DNA of 64,000 bases from Deltaproteobacteria bacterium. GTDB lineage: Bacteria; Desulfobacterota; Dissulfuribacteria; Dissulfuribacterales; QOAL01. The stretch lies in contig JALSNW010000015.1 in assembly GCA_026986785.1 (NCBI GenBank), positions 1 to 64,000 of the forward strand, written 5' to 3'. The notes below the pieces were generated by a model that did not search any database, was not told the origin of the DNA, and was given only the letters and a program-made list of their open reading frames with translations. Shown piece after piece: positions 27,481 through 34,204 of this stretch. Each line of letters begins with the position of its first letter. Within the stretch, counting starts at the first letter, position 1. A program made the translations under genes and the position numbers.

Positions 27481-28644
27481 ATGGAGCCCACCTGTTTTTT
27501 CGAAATATCCGTTCTTTTCCTCATATGGATCATGACCGTAGCCGCCTTTCTGATCTATATCAGAAGAGAAAAGAAGATGGCGGCAGAGGGTAAGAAGGTG
27601 GGAAACAGGGATCTCCTCTTGGGCCTTTTTTCCCAAAAGGCAAAGGAGGCCAAGATTGCTGTTGAAAGATTGAGTAGGGTGGCAGATGAACTTGGCATCG
27701 GCCTCATAGAGAGCGTCCCAGGCCGTATTGTACTGGCGAACAAGTGGGCCAAGAGGTTTTGTCCAGTCGAGGCAGAAGACCCGGATGAGCTGGGCAGTTT
27801 TTTGAGGCAAAGGTCTTTCCCCTGCACGATTAGGCGAGGAGAGAGGATAATTGAGCTTCGGAGGCTTGAGGCAGCCAATCGCCTTATTCTGGTATTACAG
27901 GATGTCACAGAAGGCTATAGGCTTGCCCGCCAGGTGAAAGAGAAGGAAAGGCTTGCGCTTTTGGGGCAGATGAGCGCCCAGATGGCCCACCAGATCAAGA
28001 CACCTCTGTCTGTCCTTGCTGGTAGGGCCCAGATGTTGGCAAGGCGCTTACCTGTTGGCTCCAGGGAAAGGGACCAGGCCGAGGCATTTTTTGAGGAGTC
28101 CAGGGGCCTGGCCAGACAGGTAAATCAGATAGTCGATTTCTACAAGGAGCCTGAACCTGAGTATTCGAACATCCCTGTGAAGGATATTCTCAGGGCAACA
28201 GCCGATAAACTTGGTTCTATGGATACAGGCTGTACGATACGAATAGATGCACCTGATGGATTGGAGATAACTACTGATACCCGTCTACTGTCCAATGCCC
28301 TTTTTCTGGTGGCCCAGAACTCCATGTCTCCAGAAGTAGGAGCCGACCTGGTGGAGATACGGGCACAGGAGATGCCAGATGGGCTCTCCATTACCATCCG
28401 TGACAATGGAACAGGGTTTGAAAGAGATCTTCTCCAACAGATGTTCGACCCATTTTTTACAACCAAGCAGGATGGATTGGGCCTGGGACTCTTCATAGCA
28501 AAGGATATCCTCTCAAGGATTGGTTGCAGGATAAAGCCGGTGTTCACCAATGGCGCTGGGGCAGAATTTGAGATAGTCGTACCAGTCAGGACACAGTATG
28601 GGATATCCATTGTCCGTGAAAAAGGTACTGATGAAGATGGCTGA
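27481..28644 (+). CDS. Sensor histidine kinase, single transmembrane segment
   Basis: A 387-residue kinase from ATG 27481 (start before one N-terminal membrane helix, FFEISVLFLIWIMTVAAFLIYI). A PAS-like region follows (about 60-150: LGIGLIESVPGRIVLANKWA). H-box MAHQIKTPLSVLAGR, N-box, G1 DNGTGFE, F-box DPFFTTK and G2 GLGLGLF are all present, so kinase activity is likely. No response regulator lies next to it. It diverges from the kinase-like gene. The region before 27481 also translates but lacks a domain, so I do not extend it. Confidence 0.9.
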   Translation: MEPTCFFEISVLFLIWIMTVAAFLIYIRREKKMAAEGKKVGNRDLLLGLFSQKAKEAKIAVERLSRVADELGIGLIESVPGRIVLANKWAKRFCPVEAEDPDELGSFLRQRSFPCTIRRGERIIELRRLEAANRLILVLQDVTEGYRLARQVKEKERLALLGQMSAQMAHQIKTPLSVLAGRAQMLARRLPVGSRERDQAEAFFEESRGLARQVNQIVDFYKEPEPEYSNIPVKDILRATADKLGSMDTGCTIRIDAPDGLEITTDTRLLSNALFLVAQNSMSPEVGADLVEIRAQEMPDGLSITIRDNGTGFERDLLQQMFDPFFTTKQDGLGLGLFIAKDILSRIGCRIKPVFTNGAGAEFEIVVPVRTQYGISIVREKGTDEDG

Positions 28645-28671
28645 TAATATCTCCTGTCGTCTTCTTTCTCT

Positions 28672-29283
28672 TTAAGGAATAGCAGAGCGGACCTCTACTT
28701 CGTAGCTTTCATCCTGGAGTCCCTTTAGTGTAGCTTTGGTAATGGAAGGAGGACGTGGTGAAGTCAGGCCAAAGAAATAGGTGCTGTCTCCCTTGCCAGC
28801 TTGACCTCCGACGCAGACAGGGGTCTCAAAGGTGAAGGTTATGGTATCACCCTTTTTTTCAGCGGAAGATATAGCAATGTTTCCCATACCCCCTTTGGTG
28901 ACGACAAATATCTGATCTGGAGATCCATCCTTGTCATAGTCCAAGCCCGCATGAATGGGGGTGAATGTGATCCTCATGGAGGTGATGCATGGGATATAGG
29001 TTATTCCAATGCCGTCTCTGAGATCTATTCTATATTCATAGGCATAGATGCCTTCAGCCTCGCTGCCTTTACTGCCTTGGTATGTCCTGGACTGGAGAAA
29101 CATGGTGCCAGAGGCAGGTAAGGGTATGGCAGAGGAGGTGTCGTGGACTGTAACCCTACAGCTCTTGTCGAATAGGCAACTTATATCCTGGGACTTTACT
29201 TTTGTGATCTTGAGATTACAGGCCGTACAGAACAAGGCCATCAGGGGCAGTATCAAGATATAAGTCCGATAAGGACATTTCAT
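28672..29283 (-). CDS. Putative lipoprotein
   Basis: A 203-residue protein starting at ATG 29283, behind GGAGGTAAAGAC. The N-terminus is a signal peptide with a possible lipobox (ALFCTAC), so it is probably lipidated and envelope-located. The mature chain is beta-rich, includes DYDKDGSPDQIFVV (a Ca-binding-like DxDxDGxxD loop), and has four further cysteines. I recognise no family. It converges on the histidine kinase with a 27-base gap. Confidence 0.65.
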   Translation of the reverse strand: MKCPYRTYILILPLMALFCTACNLKITKVKSQDISCLFDKSCRVTVHDTSSAIPLPASGTMFLQSRTYQGSKGSEAEGIYAYEYRIDLRDGIGITYIPCITSMRITFTPIHAGLDYDKDGSPDQIFVVTKGGMGNIAISSAEKKGDTITFTFETPVCVGGQAGKGDSTYFFGLTSPRPPSITKATLKGLQDESYEVEVRSAIP

Positions 29284-29634
29284 GTCTTTACCTCCATCAT
29301 TAAAATACGCATCAAATCTCATCCCAGATTATTCACTTCAAATGTCTGAACAGGTACGGCTAACATGCCCTCGCTCCTCATATATGCAATAGGCTTGTGA
29401 AGCTGCGTGATCTTATAGGAGATTAGACTTCATCATTTCTAATTTTTAGAACAACCATAATATAATCTAAAAAAAGTATAACAAAAAAGTTTCTTTTAAA
29501 AAAGTTTTTATTCGACTAAATAGCAGAGTGTTTTTTGGGTATCTGATGTGGATGATTCATCTCGTGCTAAGTTAATCCATGGAAAAAGACGATATGATAA
29601 GTAACAAATCACCGTGGGCTTCTTTTATGGAGAG
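29284..29634. other. Intergenic region between the lipoprotein and the EAL-HDOD gene
   Basis: No gene is supported. It contains a dispersed-repeat copy (29330-29425), then a very AT-rich stretch (29455-29540, with AAAAAAGTTT repeated) that probably contains the EAL-HDOD promoter. Confidence 0.45.
29330..29425. repeat. Dispersed intergenic repeat, inverted-end copy
   Basis: The left end, CCCAGATTATTCACTTCAAA, and the right end (reverse strand AGATCACGCAGCTTCACAAG) are imperfect inverted repeats of each other and resemble the ends of the copies at 11738-11921 and 56141-56198. About 45 bases of unrelated sequence lie between. It is located before the lipoprotein gene. Confidence 0.5.
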
Positions 29635-30867
29635 ATGGATTACTCGTCTAAGATATTCATAGGCCGTCAACCTATTCTCGATAGGGATAGGCGTACATTT
29701 GCATATGAGCTATTGTATAGGTCTGGAATGGAAAACATTTTTCCAGGGGGTTCCGCCTCTCAGGCCACCATAAAGCTCCTCGAGGGTAGTTTTTGTACCC
29801 TTGGGATAGATAGAATTACTGGTTCGAGGAGGGCTTTTATAAATTTTTCAAGGTCTCTGCTACTTTCTGACCTCAGCTTTCTGTCGCCGGAACGAGTGGT
29901 TATAGAGGTCTTGGAGACGGTCATGGTAGATCAGGACCTTGTCGAGGTGATAAGTGGCCTGAAGAAAAAGGGCTTTTACATAGCCTTGGATGATTTTACT
30001 TGGACCCCCGAATTCGAGCCCTTGATAGCCTTGGCAGATTTTATCAAGGTCGACTGGCTGGCCACTCCTCAAGGTGAGATAGAGAGGATAGCTCGGGCCT
30101 TTGCCGATTCGTCTATAAAGCTCGTTGCAGAAAAGATAGAAAACTATGATCAGTTCAAGGTAGCCCACGTTCTGGGTTTCGATTATTTTCAAGGATTCTT
30201 TTTTGCAAGGCCATCTATACTCAAGGGTAGGGATGTGAGGCCCGCAAGAAGGACGAGGTTGAGGCTTTTGGCCGCAGTAAATAGCTCTGAAATGCGGATA
30301 GAACAGATCTATTCCCTGCTTATGAAAGACCCTGCCCTTGCCATAAAGGTACTACGGCTTGTAAATTCTGCAAATTTTGGTCTTCCAGAAAAGATCTCTT
30401 CCATCAGGCAGGCAGTAACTCTACTGGGTGAGAGGAGGCTTAAGCAATGGCTATCTATTATCTTTTTATCAAGCATTTCAAGGGGTGCGCCAGAGGCACT
30501 GTTCAATGCAGCAGTAGTGAGGGCATGCTTTAGTGAAAGGGTAGCCATGGAGGTTGGACAGTCGGAAATCGGGGCATCCGCCTTCATGGCTGGGCTACTG
30601 TCTCTGACAGAGGCCCTTTTCAATATCCCTGCATGTGAGGTGCTGAGGGATTTACCCCTCCACGCCGACATAAAAAATGCCGTTATCTCCAAGAAAGGGC
30701 CTTTGTTTCCGTTCGTGGCCCTGTCACAAGCATGTGAGCTTGCAGATATGAGGAAGATAGCTGGGCTTTGTCGCGATCTTGGACTGAGCACTTCCAGGGT
30801 GGCAGAGTGTTGGATGGAGTCCGTAAGGTGGGTCAACGATAGCATGTCGGTGTTGCCAAATCCTTGA
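29635..30867 (+). CDS. EAL-HDOD signalling protein (YuxH type)
   Basis: A 410-residue fusion of a degenerate EAL domain (about 1-205) and an HDOD domain (about 215-405). The EAL part begins FIGRQPILDRDRRTFAYELLYR, and the catalytic DDFGTG is replaced by DDFTWTPEF, which suggests c-di-GMP binding or no activity rather than hydrolysis. The HDOD part has LMKDPALAIKVLRLVNSA and QAVTLLGERRLKQWL. This is the YuxH/CdgJ architecture linked to motility and biofilm switching. Either ATG 29635 or GTG 29614 could start it; neither has an ideal ribosome site. Confidence 0.88.
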   Translation: MDYSSKIFIGRQPILDRDRRTFAYELLYRSGMENIFPGGSASQATIKLLEGSFCTLGIDRITGSRRAFINFSRSLLLSDLSFLSPERVVIEVLETVMVDQDLVEVISGLKKKGFYIALDDFTWTPEFEPLIALADFIKVDWLATPQGEIERIARAFADSSIKLVAEKIENYDQFKVAHVLGFDYFQGFFFARPSILKGRDVRPARRTRLRLLAAVNSSEMRIEQIYSLLMKDPALAIKVLRLVNSANFGLPEKISSIRQAVTLLGERRLKQWLSIIFLSSISRGAPEALFNAAVVRACFSERVAMEVGQSEIGASAFMAGLLSLTEALFNIPACEVLRDLPLHADIKNAVISKKGPLFPFVALSQACELADMRKIAGLCRDLGLSTSRVAECWMESVRWVNDSMSVLPNP

Positions 30868-31105
30868 AACCGGATTATGCACCTCAAATGCCTGAGTAAA
30901 GATTTTTTATAAAAAATCAAATAGTTATCTGCGCTTTTTCGGATAGATAAATACTTTCACCCAAAAGGTGAAGATTTTTCTGTTCTAAAAACTCAGACAT
31001 TTGAAGCCGCAAGGGGTTCGTAAGTTTACCGAAGCTGCTTTGTTGTCGGGCAGTTGAAGTAGCAAAGTGCGTCTGCATGCCCCGGGTTGGGTTTGCCTTC
31101 CTCGT
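30867..31105. repeat. Dispersed intergenic repeat, long form with hairpin
   Basis: The segment starts AAACCGGATTATGCACCTCA right at the EAL-HDOD stop. It contains the TTCACC/GGTGAA stem (30956-30972) and then a 112-base interior (30967-31082) matching 11765-11876 with about a dozen substitutions and a 4-base indel. It ends CCCCGGGTTGGGTTTGCC. A short minus-strand reading frame inside it is not conserved in frame in the other copy. Confidence 0.62.
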
Positions 31106-31151
31106 CGTTTTTTCTCCACGATCTGTCAACGGCGTTTAATGGGGTTTTTCA

Positions 31152-31178
31152 TTGACAATCCGCTGGTTTCATTGTAAT
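31152..31178 (+). promoter_or_regulatory. Candidate sigma-70 promoter for the glutamate synthase leader
   Basis: TTGACA at 31152-31157 and TGTAAT at 31173-31178 are separated by 15 bases (a shifted TAATCA gives 17). Start would be near 31186, giving an untranslated leader of about 260 bases. The -35 is perfect; the -10 or its spacing is not. Confidence 0.4.
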
Positions 31179-31276
31179 CACCTTTTTTGGCGTTTTTGCC
31201 CAAAGTGAGGCGAAACTGGATACATCCATACTGATTGAAGCCTTCAGACAGAAGCGTGCAGTTAGCAGGAAAAGCC

Positions 31277-31310
31277 CATGTCTTTTAACGGCGTGGACAT
31301 GCTTTTTTTG
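31277..31310 (+). terminator. Hairpin with T-run within the glutamate synthase leader
   Basis: CATGTC (31277-31282) pairs with GACATG (31296-31301) across a 13-base loop and is followed by CTTTTTTTG. Only 6 bp, so weak as a terminator, but it lies within the presumed leader and could contribute to attenuation. Confidence 0.4.
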
Positions 31311-31360
31311 CACAATTCCATGAAAACATGGCCTGGTAAGACCAGTTGGATGGCCGGTTA

Positions 31361-31409
31361 AACCTGTTTTTCACAGGTTGTGTACAGATTTTTTTCATTA
31401 CACAACCTG
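31361..31409 (+). promoter_or_regulatory. Alternative hairpins in the glutamate synthase leader
   Basis: The block contains AACCTGT (31361-31367), ACAGGTT (31373-31379) and ACACAACCTG (31400-31409). The first two form a 7-bp hairpin with a 5-base loop. CAGGTTGTGT (31374-31383) instead pairs perfectly over 10 bp with ACACAACCTG. The middle strand can join only one partner, as in attenuators and riboswitch platforms. A T-run (ATTTTTTTC) lies in the loop of the second hairpin and so directly follows the first one. The ribosome site follows about 30 bases later. Confidence 0.5.
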
Positions 31410-31447
31410 CGTGGTATTCTTTTAAGATTCTTTTAAGGAGTATTGTT

Positions 31448-32590
31448 ATGTGCCGCTTAGCATTGAAAACCTCCAATGAGGCATTTTCCCCATATGGGGT
31501 ATTTGAGGCCATGGAGGCCATGCAGGAGGGTTATGATGGCAGCGGGTTGGGCCTTATCATGAGAGGCCTCGAGTTCACAGATTATAGTTACAACTCCAAT
31601 GACCCCATCCTTTCGGGCATAGCCCATACGGAAGAGGCATTGCATCGTTTGAACGCCTTCATGCAGGAGAGGGGTTTTGAGTTGAAGTATGACCATGAAT
31701 TCCATGTTGACCTTAGCCACATAGAAGCAAAGGATAGATACAAGTATCTGGTTAGGGTTTATAAGAGACCTCGTTCATGGAAAGGACTTAGCCAGGAAGA
31801 AGTGGAAAATGAGATGATGATGACCCGCCTCGCCCTCAGAAAAGATGGTGAGGAGCATGGTGGAGATCTGACGTCCTTTGCATTCTGGCCTGACGTTATC
31901 ATGATCAAAGAAGTAGGTTGGCCCCTTGAAGTAGGAAAGGCGCTGGGGCTGGACGAGGATCGGATCAAGGCAAGGGTCTGTATGGCTCAGGGGAGGCAGA
32001 ATACCAACTGGGGTATCAATCTCTATGCATGTCATCCATTTTTTATCCAGGGCATAGCCACTATGACCAATGGAGAAAATACGGCCTTCATCCCCATACG
32101 GGACTGGCTCACAGGCAAGGGTTTCCCTGGTTACATAGGCTATCAGTCAGATAGCGAGGTATTTACCCACATACTTCACTACGTGATAAAGCAGCTCAAG
32201 CTACCCTTACAGGCGTATAAGCATGTGATTACGCCACTCAAGACAGAAGAGTTGGAAAGGCATCCCCAGGGTGATTTCCTTCTCGGTCTCAGAAATGTGT
32301 GTCGGAGGCTCATCATAGATGGGCCCAATGCGGTTATGGGTACCCTGCCCGACGAGACGTGTTTGCTCGTCATGGATGCCAAGAAGCTTCGGCCTGCAAC
32401 CATAGGAGGCAAACCTGGCACATGGGCAATGGCGTCTGAGATGTGCGGCGTGGATGCGATGATACCTGATAGGGACAAGTCCCTGGATTTCCAGCCCATG
32501 CGTCCACATACAGTGATAGTTCCCCCAGATAGACAGGAGTATAAGATATGGTCTCAATTCGATCAGTTCCCTCTACCCCAAGCAGCTTAG
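31448..32590 (+). CDS. Glutamate synthase, glutamine amidotransferase (class II) subunit
   Basis: A 380-residue class II amidotransferase. It starts MCRLALKTS, where Cys2 becomes the N-terminal nucleophile after Met removal. GSGLGLIMRGL and the downstream NTNWGINLYACHPFF region match the glutaminase domain of glutamate synthase as a separate protein. ATG 31448 has AAGGAG nine bases upstream; an upstream in-frame extension would destroy the N-terminal Cys and is rejected. Its end overlaps the next gene by 43 bases. It should release ammonia from glutamine for the synthase subunit encoded next. Confidence 0.88.
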   Translation: MCRLALKTSNEAFSPYGVFEAMEAMQEGYDGSGLGLIMRGLEFTDYSYNSNDPILSGIAHTEEALHRLNAFMQERGFELKYDHEFHVDLSHIEAKDRYKYLVRVYKRPRSWKGLSQEEVENEMMMTRLALRKDGEEHGGDLTSFAFWPDVIMIKEVGWPLEVGKALGLDEDRIKARVCMAQGRQNTNWGINLYACHPFFIQGIATMTNGENTAFIPIRDWLTGKGFPGYIGYQSDSEVFTHILHYVIKQLKLPLQAYKHVITPLKTEELERHPQGDFLLGLRNVCRRLIIDGPNAVMGTLPDETCLLVMDAKKLRPATIGGKPGTWAMASEMCGVDAMIPDRDKSLDFQPMRPHTVIVPPDRQEYKIWSQFDQFPLPQAA

Positions 32591-34191
32591 CAGCAAACGA
32601 TTTTCCTTGGATAATAGAACACAGGGAGGATCGTTGTACGCTGTGTGGAAGGTGTACAGCTGTCTGCCCTGTAAATGCCATAAAGCTTTCCTACATGCGC
32701 CAACGCATGCCAAAGCTGGTGTTGAATGCCGCTGAGAGAAAGACATCCTTTCGTACCTTTGTGGGGATTAGACAGAAGACAGATGTCTCAAAGAGGTGTG
32801 TTGGCTGTGGTCTCTGTGCCATGGTTTGCCCCAACCAGGCAATCAAGCCTGTCCCGAATCCCACCAGGGATAGGGTACGTTTCCAGAATACCCAGCATGG
32901 AGAGGCATGGAAAAGGGGAGGCAGGAGAAATGAGCCAGGTGCCAATCTCCTTGACAAGATCCTTTTCACCAGGATCTCCATGCTTACCGATCCAGCCCTT
33001 GATGCTGGTCGGCATGAATTTTTCCTGAACACGCTTCTGGGCCGTGTTTTGTCCCCTGAGGAATATCTCAAGAGGAAGATGAATGGAGATTGGATACCGC
33101 CTGTCAGGGAGATCTTTCCCTTCATCATAGGTTCCATGTCTTTTGGCGCGCTATCGCCCAATATGTGGTTGGGGCTTTTGCAAGGTGTGGCCTATCTGAA
33201 CGAGGTCCACCATATGCCAGTGGTAATGGCCACTGGTGAGGGTGGTTGCCCGCCATGGGTATTAAAAAGCAAGTTTTTGAAATATATCATACTCCAGATA
33301 GCATCGGGTTATTTTGGATGGGACGAGATAATAAGGGCCATCCCAGAGATGCAGTGTGATCCTGCAGCTATCGAGATCAAATACGGCCAGGGGGCAAAAC
33401 CTGGAGATGGCGGCCTCTTGATGTGGTACAAGGTCAGTAAATTGATAGCACGCCTCAGGGGGGTGCCTGAAGGGGTTGATCTGCCATCGCCTCCAGTTCA
33501 TCAGACCCTCTATTCTATTGAAGAGTCTGTGATGAAGATGATCCAATCCCTGTCCATGGCATGGGATTTTCGTGTACCTGTATATCCCAAGATCTCTGGT
33601 TCAAATTCGGCAAAAGCGGTCTTGAACAATCTGGTGAGGAACCCCTATGCAGCAGGTCTTCTCATAGATGGTGTGGATGGGGGTACAGGTGCTGCATATA
33701 ACGTCAGCATGGACTTCATGGGCCATCCAATAGCCTCTAATCTAAGGGAATGCTATCTTGATCTCTGCGCCCAGGGAAAGCAGAACGAGATACCGCTTTT
33801 TGCAGCAGGGGGGGTTGGAAAGAATGGAAACGTTACCCAGAACGGCATGGCACTTATAATGTTGGGGGCAAGTGGCGTACACCTTGGAAAATACATAATG
33901 CAGGCAGCCGCTGGCTGTCTTGGAGCCGAAGACCACAACCGGTGCAATATCTGTAACATAGGTCTTTGTCCCAAGGGTATCACGAGCCAGAATCCAAAGA
34001 TATACAGACGGTTGGATCCTGACAAAGTGGCAGAGAGGGTGGTTGATACTTTCCTGGCCATAAGGACAGAGATGAAGAAGATCATGGCCCCCCTTGGAAG
34101 GTCCCAGAGCCTTCCCATAGGCATGTCTGATGCGCTTGGAATCGCTGATAAGGCAGCAGCCGAGAGACTCCAAATCAAGTATGTATGCTAA
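32548..34191 (+). CDS. Glutamate synthase FMN/Fe-S central subunit with N-terminal ferredoxin
   Basis: A 547-residue subunit. The N-terminus has two [4Fe-4S] motifs, CTLCGRCTAVCP and CVGCGLCAMVCP. The rest is the FMN-binding glutamate synthase barrel: GSMSFGALSPN, ATGEGG, EIKYGQGAKPGDGG, ISGSNSAKAVLNNL, VDGGTGAA, AAGGVGKNG and the cluster region CNICNIGLCPKG. It converts 2-oxoglutarate plus ammonia to glutamate. The start overlaps the amidotransferase gene by 43 bases, suggesting coupling. This ferredoxin-barrel form resembles archaeal-type synthases. An internal start near the ferredoxin motif cannot be excluded. Confidence 0.9.
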   Translation: MVSIRSVPSTPSSLAANDFPWIIEHREDRCTLCGRCTAVCPVNAIKLSYMRQRMPKLVLNAAERKTSFRTFVGIRQKTDVSKRCVGCGLCAMVCPNQAIKPVPNPTRDRVRFQNTQHGEAWKRGGRRNEPGANLLDKILFTRISMLTDPALDAGRHEFFLNTLLGRVLSPEEYLKRKMNGDWIPPVREIFPFIIGSMSFGALSPNMWLGLLQGVAYLNEVHHMPVVMATGEGGCPPWVLKSKFLKYIILQIASGYFGWDEIIRAIPEMQCDPAAIEIKYGQGAKPGDGGLLMWYKVSKLIARLRGVPEGVDLPSPPVHQTLYSIEESVMKMIQSLSMAWDFRVPVYPKISGSNSAKAVLNNLVRNPYAAGLLIDGVDGGTGAAYNVSMDFMGHPIASNLRECYLDLCAQGKQNEIPLFAAGGVGKNGNVTQNGMALIMLGASGVHLGKYIMQAAAGCLGAEDHNRCNICNIGLCPKGITSQNPKIYRRLDPDKVAERVVDTFLAIRTEMKKIMAPLGRSQSLPIGMSDALGIADKAAAERLQIKYVC

Positions 34192-34204
34192 AGAGGTCTG
34201 AAAA

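Larger units (their letters stand above)
31106..31447. other. Leader/intergenic region before glutamate synthase
   Basis: About 340 bases between the repeat and the glutamate synthase start. They contain a candidate promoter, at least four hairpins and an alternative-hairpin switch just before the gene, all listed separately. No reading frame is convincing. Confidence 0.5.

Noticed and set aside
30917-31129. 70-codon minus-strand reading frame in a repeat copy
   Set aside because: The matching copy at 11765-11876 has a 4-base indel that breaks the frame, so it is not under coding constraint.
31346-31447. Upstream extension of the glutamate synthase amidotransferase
   Set aside because: It would bury the catalytic N-terminal Cys and overlaps the hairpin leader; the AAGGAG site marks ATG 31448.
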